Source: Pontibacter populi (GTDB taxonomy: Bacteria; Bacteroidota; Bacteroidia; Cytophagales; Hymenobacteraceae). From it: a stretch of 64,000 nucleotides of DNA. Shown in pieces: positions 42,245 through 51,875 of this stretch (its first letter is position 1; each line of letters opens with the position of its first letter). Location: positions 186,001 through 250,000 of the forward strand of contig NZ_JAHWXQ010000003.1 of assembly GCF_019336435.1 (NCBI RefSeq). Reading direction: 5' to 3'. Below the pieces are notes generated by a model. The model was not told where the DNA came from, made no database searches, and saw only the letters and a program-made list of their open reading frames with translations. The position numbers and the translations under genes were made by a program.

Positions 42245-43270
42245 ATGAAAACAACTGATAACAATAAGAAACTGTGGTGGCTGGCAGCAGGTGCCGGTGC
42301 TTTAATGGCTGCAAGAGCCGTTTACCGTAACCTGAACGCCTACGATTTTAGTGGTAAGGTGGTATTGATAACCGGAGGCTCCCGTGGCCTCGGCCTGGTA
42401 ATGGCCCGTCAACTGGCCAAAGAAGGAGCGAGGCTGGTGCTTTGCTCCCGCGATGAAAAGGAGTTGGAGAATGCCCGTTTTGAACTGGCCGGAAAAGGTG
42501 CCGATGTGCTGGTAATGAAATGCGACGTTACAATAGAGCGGGAAGTAAACGATACGATCACGAATGTGCAGAACGAATTCGGACCGATTGATGTGCTGAT
42601 AAACAATGCAGGCGTGATACATGCCGGACCGGTTACTGAAATGACTGTACAGGACTTTGACGAAGCTATAAAAACGCATTACTGGGGTCCGGTTTACACC
42701 ACACTTGCCATTTTGCCAGCCATGAAAGCCCGGCGCGAAGGCCGTATCCTGAACATTTCCTCTATCGGCGGAAAGATAAGCGTACCGCACCTGGTGCCCT
42801 ATAGTGCCAGCAAGTTTGCTTTAGTAGGATTATCAGAAGGGTTGCGGGCAGAACTGGCGCAGTACAACATCACCGTGACAACCGCTACGCCGGGACTGAT
42901 GCGTACAGGCAGTCCGCGCCACGCATTTATAAAAGGCCAGCACGAAAAAGAATACGCTTTGTTTAAGATCATGGACTCGAGTGTGCTTACATCCAATAGT
43001 GCCGAAGCTACAGCTAAAAGCATCCTGGATGCGTTACGATATGGCGATGCGCAGGTAACGACCACGTTCCCGGCTATGCTGGGCGAATTCATACATGGCA
43101 TTTCACCGGCTTTTATGACCTCCGCTTTCTCGGTTATCAATAGGTTTTTGCCCGGCGAAGGAGGCATAGAAAAGAATAGAAAAACAGGAGCTCAGAGCGA
43201 GACAGACCTGTCCATGTCCTGGTTAACAAAGCGGACCCAGAAAGCCGCTATGCGCAATAACGAACTATAA
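42245..43270 (+). CDS. SDR-family oxidoreductase, N-terminally anchored
   Basis: 341 residues. One hydrophobic segment (about 10-25) precedes a classical SDR: VLITGGSRGLGLVMARQLA, NNAGVIHAGPVTEM, SSIGGKISVPHLVPYSASKFAL (quoted in part) with the catalytic S, Y and K. It binds NAD(P). The C-terminal 70 residues (STLxSN…PGEGGIEKN) are extra. The stop TAA is directly joined to the recurrent motif. Substrate unknown. Confidence 0.88.
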   Translation: MKTTDNNKKLWWLAAGAGALMAARAVYRNLNAYDFSGKVVLITGGSRGLGLVMARQLAKEGARLVLCSRDEKELENARFELAGKGADVLVMKCDVTIEREVNDTITNVQNEFGPIDVLINNAGVIHAGPVTEMTVQDFDEAIKTHYWGPVYTTLAILPAMKARREGRILNISSIGGKISVPHLVPYSASKFALVGLSEGLRAELAQYNITVTTATPGLMRTGSPRHAFIKGQHEKEYALFKIMDSSVLTSNSAEATAKSILDALRYGDAQVTTTFPAMLGEFIHGISPAFMTSAFSVINRFLPGEGGIEKNRKTGAQSETDLSMSWLTKRTQKAAMRNNEL

Positions 43271-43316
43271 ACTATAGCACTCACCCTTAACGCTGCGCAG
43301 GCAGCCATAAAAAGAA

Positions 43317-43832
43317 ATGCAGATCAAAGGCAAACAAAAAGTATATGACGGTTACTTTAAAATGTATGAGCTAACCGTAGAGCAGGACGGCCACACATTT
43401 AAACGCGAACAGTTCGACAGAGGCACAGCCGTAGCTGCGCTGGTACACGACACTGAGAAAGATAGTTTTATACTTACCAAACAGTTCAGGATAGGCTCGG
43501 AATCAGAGCTGATTGAGATTGTAGCAGGTATGATTGACGACGGTGAAGCACCGGAAGTTAGCATCAGGCGCGAGATAGAAGAGGAGATTGGCTACCATGT
43601 AGATCAGCTGGAGCATTTGTATACATTCTATTCGTCGCCGGGAGGCACTACCGAAAAGGTGTTGTTATACTTTGCGGAAGTTAGCAAACAACACGCAGAC
43701 GGTGGTGGTAAAGCCGATGAACATGAAAAGATCGAAATCGTTGAGCTAACTGCCGGTGAGTTTCTGAAACTTGATACTCCGGATGCCAAAACTATCATTT
43801 CACAGTTATGGTTTAGGCTGAAGCAGAAGTAG
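43317..43832 (+). CDS. NUDIX hydrolase (ADP-sugar pyrophosphatase-like)
   Basis: 171 residues. The Nudix box at about 67-89 reads GMIDDGEAPEVSIRREIEEE followed by IGY, giving GX5EX7REUXEEXGU. FYSSPGGTTEKVLLYFAE and ALVHDTEKDSFILTKQFR agree with ADP-ribose/GDP-sugar pyrophosphatases. It cleaves nucleoside-diphosphate sugars with Mg2+. It follows the SDR gene by 46 bases. Confidence 0.9.
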   Translation: MQIKGKQKVYDGYFKMYELTVEQDGHTFKREQFDRGTAVAALVHDTEKDSFILTKQFRIGSESELIEIVAGMIDDGEAPEVSIRREIEEEIGYHVDQLEHLYTFYSSPGGTTEKVLLYFAEVSKQHADGGGKADEHEKIEIVELTAGEFLKLDTPDAKTIISQLWFRLKQK

Positions 43833-43847
43833 CAACTATAGCATCAA

Positions 43848-43895
43848 CCTATAAAAGAGAAGGCCGGTCAATCAACCGGCTTTCTCTTTTATAGG
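43848..43895. terminator. Bidirectional terminator
   Basis: CCTATAAAAGAGA-A-GGCCGGT, 6-base loop, ACCGGC-T-TTCTCTTTTATAGG: a long near-perfect stem between the convergent NUDIX and lipoprotein genes. Confidence 0.85.
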
Positions 43896-44597
43896 TTATT
43901 TTTCGTTTACTTCGTTCAGCATGCTTCGGGTATCAGCAGCTCCTTCCAGAGCAAGGTATTCAGCCTGTAGTGTCCTGATCTTTAACTTGTCTGCAGTACT
44001 TATCTGTCCTTCAATCTGTCCGCGGCGCTCGTTTAGCTTACCATACACGTGGTCTACATAATCCCAATCTCCCGGAGTCCAGCTGCGTTTTTTAATGCGC
44101 ACAGTACTCATAAAGGTTAAGTATGCCTCGCGGATATTAGATGGGCCTATAGTTGGGATATCTTTGTATTCTCGCAGTAATTGCTCTTCCCAGGTCTTCA
44201 CTTTGGCCGGGTCTAATGGCTGGCTCTGGCGGTGTTCCTGTTTTGCCTCCCAGCTTTCGTAGCGTTGTTTCAGTCGGCGGTACTCTTCCTTCGATTCCGT
44301 AGATAAGCTATCGAAGTTACGTTCTATATCCTGGTTAATGCGGCGCAGTTCTTCTTTGGTTTGAGGCCAGTTATCCCGGATGGCTGTATCAGTACGATCA
44401 GCTTTTTCATTCATCCAGCCGCGTAGCTTTTCCAGTTTATCTTCGGTTGTCTCGCCGGTGGTAGCAACTATAGTTGTGTCTTTGTCGCGTTCGGTGGCGT
44501 CTGTTTCTTCTACAGTACGGGTTCGTTCGCATGCAAAAAGGGCGGTGGAAAATAATATAGCCACCAGCCAGTTTATAGTTTTATTTTGTTTGTTCAT
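43896..44597 (-). CDS. Coiled-coil lipoprotein of unknown function
   Basis: 233 residues. Lipobox LFAC after MNKQNKTINWLVAILFSTA. The rest is strongly charged and helical (RDNWPQTKEELRRINQDIE, KEEYRRLKQRYESWEAKQEH), so coiled-coil likely. No domain recognised. It follows the GH3 gene (71 bases) and may be the second gene of that operon. Confidence 0.75.
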   Translation of the reverse strand: MNKQNKTINWLVAILFSTALFACERTRTVEETDATERDKDTTIVATTGETTEDKLEKLRGWMNEKADRTDTAIRDNWPQTKEELRRINQDIERNFDSLSTESKEEYRRLKQRYESWEAKQEHRQSQPLDPAKVKTWEEQLLREYKDIPTIGPSNIREAYLTFMSTVRIKKRSWTPGDWDYVDHVYGKLNERRGQIEGQISTADKLKIRTLQAEYLALEGAADTRSMLNEVNEK

Positions 44598-44667
44598 GAT
44601 GGGTTTGGTTTCTGGACAATTTTTCTTGTCTCAGCCTTCATACGCAATACATCGTTATTCAGATACT

Positions 44668-46503
44668 TTAATGAAAGGATGCGATTACTTTTCCTTTCCG
44701 GATACCATCGCCGAACCCAAAATCCTGGTTTACAGTAACCGGTAACCTGCCCCGTGCCTGCAACTCTCCGAAAATAACTTTTGCAGCTGCCTGCTGCGCG
44801 TGGTAAAGCGGCTGGTACGCAACTATAAGCGCCTCACTTTCTTCAATCCCCGGGAACTGGTTAATCGCGTAAGCATTATCAAAAAGTATCGTTACCGTTT
44901 TCTTGTCTCTGATGACCTGTCGCACAAACGCTTTTGCCTCACCGGAGTACCCCATCGTGTTACTTGGCCTGATGCTCGGCCCGTAAAGCGACAGCAGTAC
45001 CACATCATAGTTCCGAAGCTGTTTCTGTAGTTTAAGCACCTCTTTTTTGTTTGCCTTCCGCGATAAGATGAACTCCTTGTTCCGGGCATATTTATCGGCC
45101 TCGCGTTGGAAAACCGTAGTTCTGCGTGCACCCACCGATACCGTCGCGATTCGGTGTTTGCGACGAGGTTTTATAGGTATAAGTTTTTTATAGTTGCGTA
45201 GTACGGTTATAGAGGCCTCGGCCAGTATCTGGTTGGTACTATCAGCAATAGGTGGGTTAAGGTCCTCGTACAGGTTGTTCAATTCTATGGGTTTATAGTT
45301 GTCGAGGCCCAGCCATTGCTTGGCGGCAAGCACACGACGGCATTTCAAGTCGATTTCTTCCTGTGTAAGGTCGCCTCTGACTATCGCTACTTTAATGGCT
45401 TGTATAGCCTTAGGTACGTTGTTAAGGCGTTCCAGAATGTCGTTTCCGGCCATCAGGGCTCGCACTTCGGCCTCGCCGGGTTCAAAGTATTTAGTAACGC
45501 CTTTCATCACCATAGCATCCGTAAAGATCAATCCTTTAAACTTAAGGTGATTTTTAAGCAGGCCGGTAACGATAGGTTTGGAAAGGGTAGAAGGCAGGTG
45601 CCGGGTAGAATCCAGTTTAGGGATGTGCATGTGCGCCACCATGATACTGCCAATTCCATATTTGATGAGTTCCTTGAAAGGGTATAGTTCCAGCGAATCA
45701 AGTCGCTGCCTGCCGTAGGGAATTATGGGAAGGTCGTAATGCGAATCAACATCGGTATCGCCGTGTCCCGGAAAATGCTTGGCTGTTGCCAGTATCCCGT
45801 TATCCTGCATGCCCTGCATATAGGCCATGCTCTTGGCTGTTACATCCAACCGGTCTTCGCCAAAGGCGCGGTAGCCAATAATAGGGTTTGCAGCGTTGTT
45901 GTTGATATCGGCAACCGGAGCGAAGTTTACGTGCATGCCCAACCGCTTGAATTCATACGCCACTTCGGCGCCCATTTTATAAATAAGGCCATTGTCTTCT
46001 ATCGCGCCCAGCATCTGCTGGAAGGGGTATTGTACCGTACTGTCCAGGCGCATGCCTACACCGGTCTCCGCATCCATCGCGATCATGAGCGGGACCTTGG
46101 CAGCTGCCTGATACTTGTTTGTGAGTTTTGCCTGCCGTACCGGTCCTCCCTGGAAAAAGATGATGCCACCTACCTGGTAGGTTTTAATCAGTCTCATTAC
46201 ATCCGCTTCGTACTTTGGTCCCTTATCAGAAAAAGCTTCCACTATAATGAGCTGGGCAATACGCTGTTCCGGGGTAAGGGTATTAAATACGGAATCGACC
46301 CAGCGGGACGAAGGATTTTCAAGAGCCTCTATAATGGATGCAGGACGCACGTACGGCACATGTTCCTCAGGAGCAAAATTTTCTTCCTGCCGGGGGTGGC
46401 GGCTCGCGTCGGAACTTTCGCAGCTCCAAAGCATAAATGGCAGCACAAAAAGCAGTAATTTATAGTATGGCTTAGCCGCAGGGTGGTAACGTAAGCAACG
46501 CAT
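44668..46503 (-). CDS. Glycoside hydrolase family 3 lipoprotein (N-acetylhexosaminidase-like)
   Basis: About 611 residues from MRCLRYHPAAKPYYK. Lipobox MLWSC. The GH3 TIM barrel shows FAPVADINNNAANPIIGYRAFG, AKHFPGHGDTDVDSH (the H-D dyad typical of NagZ-type enzymes) and LIFTDAMVMKGVTKYF with the likely catalytic Asp-His region. A C-terminal alpha/beta domain (about 430-600) follows. It probably cleaves GlcNAc linkages in the envelope, perhaps in peptidoglycan turnover. An earlier ATG at 46518 is less likely. Confidence 0.88.
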   Translation of the reverse strand: MRCLRYHPAAKPYYKLLLFVLPFMLWSCESSDASRHPRQEENFAPEEHVPYVRPASIIEALENPSSRWVDSVFNTLTPEQRIAQLIIVEAFSDKGPKYEADVMRLIKTYQVGGIIFFQGGPVRQAKLTNKYQAAAKVPLMIAMDAETGVGMRLDSTVQYPFQQMLGAIEDNGLIYKMGAEVAYEFKRLGMHVNFAPVADINNNAANPIIGYRAFGEDRLDVTAKSMAYMQGMQDNGILATAKHFPGHGDTDVDSHYDLPIIPYGRQRLDSLELYPFKELIKYGIGSIMVAHMHIPKLDSTRHLPSTLSKPIVTGLLKNHLKFKGLIFTDAMVMKGVTKYFEPGEAEVRALMAGNDILERLNNVPKAIQAIKVAIVRGDLTQEEIDLKCRRVLAAKQWLGLDNYKPIELNNLYEDLNPPIADSTNQILAEASITVLRNYKKLIPIKPRRKHRIATVSVGARRTTVFQREADKYARNKEFILSRKANKKEVLKLQKQLRNYDVVLLSLYGPSIRPSNTMGYSGEAKAFVRQVIRDKKTVTILFDNAYAINQFPGIEESEALIVAYQPLYHAQQAAAKVIFGELQARGRLPVTVNQDFGFGDGIRKGKVIASFH

Positions 46504-46670
46504 AGTCAAGTAAAACACAACTGTACTTACTTTTTATCTCGGATTAGGTTTTATCTTGTTGTTATTTTCACAGGTAAATCAAGTGTTTTGCAGAAGCATT
46601 TGTACTGGTACGTATAGGTTTATTACGCAAATTTGGCTACTTTTTGATCACTTGAATACAATTATAGCAC

Positions 46671-47492
46671 ATGAAGACAGGGCCCGGAGTACTTGAAAGC
46701 ACGCAGCAGGAAAGCAGCCGGTTTGCCTATAGTTTTTTGCCGGGACTGTTATTTATAGTGCTGATCTGGCTCATCCATTTGCTTTCTTATCTTACGGGAG
46801 CAGACCTGGGATTTCTGGGTGTATATCCGCGTCACTTTCTGGGCCTGGTTGGGGTGTTCTTTAGCCCGCTCATCCATGCAGATCTCAAGCATTTGTTATC
46901 CAATACTTTTCCGCTGGTCCTGCTTTCGGGGTTTATACTCTTTATACACAGGCGGGAAGGAGCTAAGGTGATAGGATTGGTTTATATCCTGAGCGGGTTG
47001 TTTACCTGGTTTATCGGGCGGCAGGCGTATCACATCGGGGCAAGCGGTGTGGTGTATGGCATGGCAGGTTACCTTCTTTTCAGAGGGGTTATTACCCGCG
47101 ACCGTGGCGCAATGGCTGTAGCGTTTGCGGTACTGTTCCTGTATAGCGGCTTGTTCTATGGTCTGTTTCCGAAGGAAGAGCGCGTATCGTGGGAAGGGCA
47201 CCTGGCCGGCATGGTTGCCGGATTGCTGGCAGCCTTGATCTATGGGAAAAAGACATTCAGCAAAAGCATTCCTAAAGAGGCAACTATAGCTATACAACCT
47301 GATGTAACGCAACGCCATGTAAGCAATACGTTTGTGCCATACTACATGCATTATACGATAAACTATAGCATGCATCAGCCCGGTAAAGCGGGCGAACCAT
47401 TCATCTATAGTTTAAAGCCAGACAATCAACCGAATCAAATACCAACCCTATTGCAGCATCCTGCGTCTGTAAAAGAGCAAAAAACACCCTGA
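46671..47492 (+). CDS. Rhomboid-family intramembrane serine protease
   Basis: 273 residues with about six membrane helices. The catalytic Ser is in GASGVVYGMAGY (about residues 123-134) and the His in WEGHLAGMVAGL. Typical rhomboid features include FFSPLIHADLKHLLSNTFPL. It cuts membrane proteins within the bilayer. The C-terminal tail (about 200-273) is soluble and unusual. It ends one base before the ATG of the TVP38-type gene. Confidence 0.9.
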   Translation: MKTGPGVLESTQQESSRFAYSFLPGLLFIVLIWLIHLLSYLTGADLGFLGVYPRHFLGLVGVFFSPLIHADLKHLLSNTFPLVLLSGFILFIHRREGAKVIGLVYILSGLFTWFIGRQAYHIGASGVVYGMAGYLLFRGVITRDRGAMAVAFAVLFLYSGLFYGLFPKEERVSWEGHLAGMVAGLLAALIYGKKTFSKSIPKEATIAIQPDVTQRHVSNTFVPYYMHYTINYSMHQPGKAGEPFIYSLKPDNQPNQIPTLLQHPASVKEQKTP

Positions 47493-47493
47493 T

Positions 47494-48213
47494 ATGACAG
47501 AGAAACAGAAATCCATAGACGCCGAGGATACGAACAGAACAGAAATAAAAGAAAGCAAATGGCCCATGATCATAACCGGGCTTATAGTTGCCGCGCTTGT
47601 GATCTCGTATTTTATTTTTCCGGAGTTTAAGCAAACTATAACCGAAGGCTGGCAGGTACTGACCAGTGGCGATCAGCAGCGCATTTCAGATTGGGTAAGC
47701 CAGTTTGGTTTCTGGGGGCCGGTTTTTATAATTCTGGCTATGGTTGCCCAAATGTTTCTGCTGGTTGTAAATGTGGTGTTGCTGATGCTGGTTGCAATTA
47801 TTGCCTACGGTCCTGTCTGGGGTTCGGTGATAGCGGTGGTAGCTGTGCTGGTAGCATCCTCGGTTGGCTACCTGATAGGCAAAAGTGTAGGCGAAGCTGG
47901 TGTGAGCAAACTGATAGGCGCAAAAGCCCAGCGCAAGGTTACTGATTTTATGGATGAATATGGTATCTGGGCTATTATTATTGCCCGTATCTCTCCGTTT
48001 TTGTCTAACGACGCTGTAAGTTTTGTAGCTGGTTTTGCAACAATGCGTTACTGGCAATTTATACTTGCAACTATAGCTGGTATAGTTCCGCTAACCATCT
48101 TGCTTGCCTGGCTCGGCGAAAATAATGAACGTCTTAAAACTGGCCTCATCTGGGTGTCTGTTGTGAGCCTTGTTTTGTTTATCGGGTATGTGATTTATGA
48201 TAAATATTTTTAA
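47494..48213 (+). CDS. TVP38/TMEM64 (VTT) family membrane protein
   Basis: 239 residues with about five helices. The VTT-domain signature includes FGFWGPVFIILAMVAQMFL, AIIAYGPVWGSVIAVVAVLV, GYLIGKSVGEAGVSKLIG and RISPFLSNDAVSFVAGFATM. These are scramblase- or transporter-like proteins of uncertain function. It is translationally linked to the rhomboid. Confidence 0.87.
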   Translation: MTEKQKSIDAEDTNRTEIKESKWPMIITGLIVAALVISYFIFPEFKQTITEGWQVLTSGDQQRISDWVSQFGFWGPVFIILAMVAQMFLLVVNVVLLMLVAIIAYGPVWGSVIAVVAVLVASSVGYLIGKSVGEAGVSKLIGAKAQRKVTDFMDEYGIWAIIIARISPFLSNDAVSFVAGFATMRYWQFILATIAGIVPLTILLAWLGENNERLKTGLIWVSVVSLVLFIGYVIYDKYF

Positions 48214-48543
48214 AATAAATCGGTAGAATAACCATCTTCTCAACTCTCATTACCTCGTCTTTTAGGGCAGCTTTTTCAGGCCGAAAAGCCTTTTTAAAAT
48301 TGCACCATTTAACGGGGCAAAACCCTGACAGTCTTATCGTAAAGGCATTATGTAGAAAGCTATATACCACTATAGCCATGCCATTTTAAAGAAGATGATT
48401 TTTCTTTAAATCTATAAGTATAAAAAATTATTAAAAAAGTACCTTTTTATCAATTCCAGCCCATAGTACTATAACCTATATCCTGAAGTGTCGTTTAAGC
48501 GGTTTGTTGTTGCCAAATCGATGTTTCACTAAAAGGATTTCTT
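48214..48543. other. Non-coding gap
   Basis: 330 bases. It has a weak stem (AGGC-CGAAAA-GCCT plus T-run, about 48278-48295) that may be a terminator for the TVP38 gene. The rest is AT-rich and holds, at best, the promoter of the 48544 gene. Confidence 0.4.
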
Positions 48544-49071
48544 ATGATTAGGTACAAAATACTTGCGGCTGTGTTTTCTGTTATAGTTGCCGTCGCCGAA
48601 GAATTTTCATTACTAAAGTCAGAATCTCTCTCCCCGAAAGTAGAAGAACAATGGCTTACAATTACCGAACCTGCCCGACCTGAACCCATATTACTACCTA
48701 CCCTTACCGTCTCCGCTTCAGTTTACCACCCCGAACCGCACCAAACCGATAGCACCCCTTTTATAACTGCTGATGGATCCAGAATTAATCGCAAAGACCC
48801 GGGCAAACACCGCTGGCTTGCCGTGTCCCGGAACCTGCATGCGCGCTGGGGCGGCGACCTTGAATTCGGAGATTCGCTATGGGTAACCGGTATCTCAGAT
48901 GACTTGGACGGCTTATACATAGTGCGTGATGTAATGAACCGCCGTTTCCGGAACCAGGTTGATATTTTAGTTGGCCGGAAAGATAAGGTAATGGGTTTCT
49001 GGAAGAATGTAGGCATTGCTAAATTTGAACAAACTAACCAACGAAGTACAGCAGTTGCCGTAACCAACTAG
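48544..49071 (+). CDS. 3D-domain (double-psi beta-barrel) exported protein
   Basis: 175 residues. A signal-like N-terminus (about 1-20) is followed by a polar linker and then the 3D/RlpA-like core: VSASVYHPEPHQTDSTPFITADGSRI (quoted in part), DLEFGDSLWVTGISDDLDGLYIV and RDVMNRRFRNQVDILVG, where the three Asp cluster. Such domains bind or cleave peptidoglycan glycans (MltA-like). Function inferred only from fold. Confidence 0.75.
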   Translation: MIRYKILAAVFSVIVAVAEEFSLLKSESLSPKVEEQWLTITEPARPEPILLPTLTVSASVYHPEPHQTDSTPFITADGSRINRKDPGKHRWLAVSRNLHARWGGDLEFGDSLWVTGISDDLDGLYIVRDVMNRRFRNQVDILVGRKDKVMGFWKNVGIAKFEQTNQRSTAVAVTN

Positions 49072-49126
49072 CTAATTCTAAACCGGGTAACGCTGCACCC
49101 TGCACCAACCCGGTTCCTCAGAACTT

Positions 49127-49963
49127 ATGCAGCAGGAGCGGTTAAAGCAACAAGAAGCAAAACAACTGGAACGGGAGCGCTACAAACTCCTGAACCGCTT
49201 ACAGCATACACTGGAAATCCCGATGGTGGTGCTGGGAGTTATCTGGCTGGTTTTACTGGTCATAGAGCTTACAAGGGGCTTGCCGCCTATCCTGCAATTC
49301 GCCAACACCGTCATCTGGGTCATTTTCATTCTTGATTTCATCATCAAGTTCATCCTTGCTCCTCGCAAAACAGAATTCTTAAAACACAATGTGTTGACAA
49401 CTATATCGCTGGCAGTTCCGGCGTTAAGGGTTTTCAGGCTGGCACGTTTGTTTCGGGTGATGCGTTCTGTGCGGGCGGTGAGGGGGCTCCGACTGGTAAA
49501 AGTGGTAGGCTCTATAAACCGGGGAATGCGCAGCCTTGGCAAAACCATGCAGCGTCGTGCCTTTGGCTATGTGCTGACTATAACCCTGGTTGTAATTGTG
49601 GCCGGAGCAGCCGGTATGTTTGCTTTTGAAAACGAACATGGTTTGTATTCCTACAGCGAAGCTCTATGGTGGACGGTTATGCTGCTGACCTCTATCGGGA
49701 GCGATTATTTTCCGGTTACAGCGGAAGGGCGTGTACTTTGTTTTTTACTGGCAGTTTATGGTTTTGCCGTGTTTGGTTATTTTACTGCCACGCTGGCTAC
49801 CTTTTTTATAGACAGTGATGCAGAAAATGCAAGGGGAGAACTTGCCGGCTCAAAACAAATAAAAGTGCTGCAGCACGAAATTAAAGAGCTCCGAACTGAA
49901 CTGCAGGCTGTTTTGAAAAGTGCCGGCAACTATAAACCACCCCAGGAGCCTCCGCAACTATAA
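49127..49963 (+). CDS. Voltage-sensor ion channel family protein
   Basis: 278 residues, six-helix plan. S4 carries regularly spaced Arg (LRVFRLARLFRVMRSVRAVR), and the pore loop is WWTVMLLTSIGSDYFPVTAEG. In canonical K+ channels the filter is TVGYGD; here it is SIGSDYF, so selectivity may differ. The C-terminus (about 225-278) has a coiled coil (KQIKVLQHEIKELRTELQAVL). The CAA CTA TAA end is part of AACTATAA. Confidence 0.85.
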   Translation: MQQERLKQQEAKQLERERYKLLNRLQHTLEIPMVVLGVIWLVLLVIELTRGLPPILQFANTVIWVIFILDFIIKFILAPRKTEFLKHNVLTTISLAVPALRVFRLARLFRVMRSVRAVRGLRLVKVVGSINRGMRSLGKTMQRRAFGYVLTITLVVIVAGAAGMFAFENEHGLYSYSEALWWTVMLLTSIGSDYFPVTAEGRVLCFLLAVYGFAVFGYFTATLATFFIDSDAENARGELAGSKQIKVLQHEIKELRTELQAVLKSAGNYKPPQEPPQL

Positions 49964-50020
49964 GTTTTTTTGACGTAACGTAGAAAACACTTATTTTAGA
50001 AGTGTAACTATACAACACTT

Positions 50021-50584
50021 ATGACCAGAGAAGAAGCCCGAACGATACTTACCCAGATGACTACCAGCGAAAGCCTTTTGCGCCATGCCCGAACCGTGGA
50101 ACTGGTAATGGAAGCATATGCCACCAAGCTTGGCGAAGATGCGGAGAAATGGGCCGTGACAGGCATGTTGCACGATGCAGATTATCAGGCTTACCCGGAA
50201 AAGCACCCTAACGTGATAGTTAACCTGCTGCGGGAGCGAGGCGAAGTTGAAATTGCACACGCCATATCGGCGCATTATACCCACTGGGGTGTTTCGTATG
50301 ATACTTTACTGGATAAAGCGCTGCTTGCCTGCGATGAGCTGACCGGTTTTATAGTTGCCTGCGCGCAGGTTCGGCCGCAACGCCTGGAAGGTTTGGAGCC
50401 AAAATCAGTTATAAAGAAACTGGGCCAGAAAAGCTTTGCCGCCTCCGTGGACCGCGACGAAGTGAGAATTGGGGCAGAACTGTTTGGCGTTGATATGAAG
50501 GAACATATTGCATTTATTATACAAGTGCTGCAAGAGCACCAATTGGAACTGCAACTACAGCCACAAACAGGAGCACAGGTATAA
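50021..50584 (+). CDS. HD-domain protein
   Basis: 187 residues. MLHDADYQAYPEKH supplies the His-Asp metal pair and HARTVELVMEAYATKLGED is the usual upstream helix. ISAHYTHWGVSYDTLLDKALLACDELTGF follows (quoted in part). It is a small HD phosphohydrolase of unknown substrate. It ends at the terminator 50588-50612. Confidence 0.8.
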   Translation: MTREEARTILTQMTTSESLLRHARTVELVMEAYATKLGEDAEKWAVTGMLHDADYQAYPEKHPNVIVNLLRERGEVEIAHAISAHYTHWGVSYDTLLDKALLACDELTGFIVACAQVRPQRLEGLEPKSVIKKLGQKSFAASVDRDEVRIGAELFGVDMKEHIAFIIQVLQEHQLELQLQPQTGAQV

Positions 50585-50587
50585 ACA

Positions 50588-50612
50588 GAGCGGGTTAGAG
50601 CCCGCTTTTTTA
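50588..50612. terminator. Intrinsic terminator
   Basis: AGCGGG-TTAGAG-CCCGCT with a following T-run: a 6-bp GC-rich stem after the HD gene. The last bases overlap the end of the leftward small gene at 50610-50801. Confidence 0.7.
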
Positions 50613-50801
50613 TTGCATATAGTCACTCAGTATCTCGAAGCCTTCTTTCTCGTCTTTCGCCTCTACTACTTCGTTTATCACAAACTGTATTTCCTGTTCC
50701 GACCAGCTTTCTTTTTCAGCAGCTTTTACAAAAACAGCGATCGCAGCATACCTGTTGCCGGTCGTCGGCAGGGCTGCCTTTACTCTTTTTCGAATTCTCA
50801 T
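50610..50801 (-). CDS. Small basic/acidic hypothetical protein
   Basis: 63 residues: [20 protein letters not shown] at the start, then charged helices ([20 protein letters not shown]) and ending [10 protein letters not shown]. No domain known. Clean start and composition favour a real gene, but no neighbours support a role. Confidence 0.55.
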   Translation of the reverse strand: MRIRKRVKAALPTTGNRYAAIAVFVKAAEKESWSEQEIQFVINEVVEAKDEKEGFEILSDYMQ

Positions 50802-50933
50802 ACCTGTAAATTAACCGGCTAAAGGTACAAACTTGCAGGTATAATCTGAAATGAGGAAGGCTTATAGTCGCATTCCGCCCAACTCTTTATAGTTACCGCC
50901 GTTTTTACAAAAAGCAACGGAAGTGGGTAGCAT

Positions 50934-51875
50934 ATGGAGAAAAAACTTTACACCTGGGATGAACTCCAACAACTTAGCGACCTGACCATGATCCAATACC
51001 TGGCACCTATACTTATAGGGCTGGTTATAGCCGAGTGGCTGATAAGTTACTACAGGAACCGCAGTTATTACGAGAAGAAAGATACGCTGGTAGCGCTTGG
51101 CATTGGCCTGGGAAATGCCCTGATCGGGGTGGTACTAAAGGTGGCGTTATTCGCTATCTCAATGACAATCTATAATATGGTACCCTGGGCAATGCCGCGT
51201 GTATGGTGGGGATTTATAGTTTGTTTTATAGCCGTGGATTTCTGCCGTTACTGGGCACACCGCATCTCTCATGAGCAACGGTTCTGGTGGGCAACGCACG
51301 TCACGCACCATTCCTCCACTAAAATGAATTTCCTGATATCGCTTCGTACCGGCTGGACTGCTCCCTTAAAGTTTGTTTTCTTTCTTCCGGTGCCGTTAAT
51401 GGGAATCGATCCGCTTACTTTTTTTATATGCCACCAGGCAGCGGTGTTCTATCAGTTTTTTGTACACACCGAACTGGTTAGAAAGCTGCCTGCACCTATA
51501 GAGTATATTTTTGTAACACCCTCGCATCACCGGGTACACCACGGCTCCAATCCCGAATACATAGACCGTAACTATGGTTCTACCTTCATTATCTGGGACC
51601 GTTTTTTCGGCACTTTTGAACCGGAAGTAAAACAACCTGTCTACGGTTTAACCAAGCCTGTAACGTCATATAACCCAGTGTATCTTGTTTTTCATGAGTG
51701 GGTAGATCTGGCTAAAGACGTATCGCAGTGCCGTTCAGTATCAGAAGCCCGGAAAGTCCTTTTTTATCCGCCAGGAGCTATCGTTACCCAACATCAAATG
51801 CAACAGGAGAGGGGAGAGGAAGACGTAAAAGAGGCTGCTCCGGAACTTGCAGAACAACAGGCTATTGTTTCATAG
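50934..51875 (+). CDS. Sterol desaturase/fatty acid hydroxylase family protein
   Basis: 313 residues with four or more membrane helices. The di-iron histidine clusters are visible: HRISHE, HVTHHSS, and HHRVHHG near residue 202. These enzymes use O2 to hydroxylate or desaturate lipids. The C-terminal 50 residues (EEDVKEAAPELAEQQ) are acidic. It precedes the second repeat island. Confidence 0.9.
   Translation: MEKKLYTWDELQQLSDLTMIQYLAPILIGLVIAEWLISYYRNRSYYEKKDTLVALGIGLGNALIGVVLKVALFAISMTIYNMVPWAMPRVWWGFIVCFIAVDFCRYWAHRISHEQRFWWATHVTHHSSTKMNFLISLRTGWTAPLKFVFFLPVPLMGIDPLTFFICHQAAVFYQFFVHTELVRKLPAPIEYIFVTPSHHRVHHGSNPEYIDRNYGSTFIIWDRFFGTFEPEVKQPVYGLTKPVTSYNPVYLVFHEWVDLAKDVSQCRSVSEARKVLFYPPGAIVTQHQMQQERGEEDVKEAAPELAEQQAIVS

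Noticed and set aside
48278-48295. Terminator after the TVP38-type gene
   Set aside because: Only a 4-bp stem with a T-run; too weak to call with confidence.
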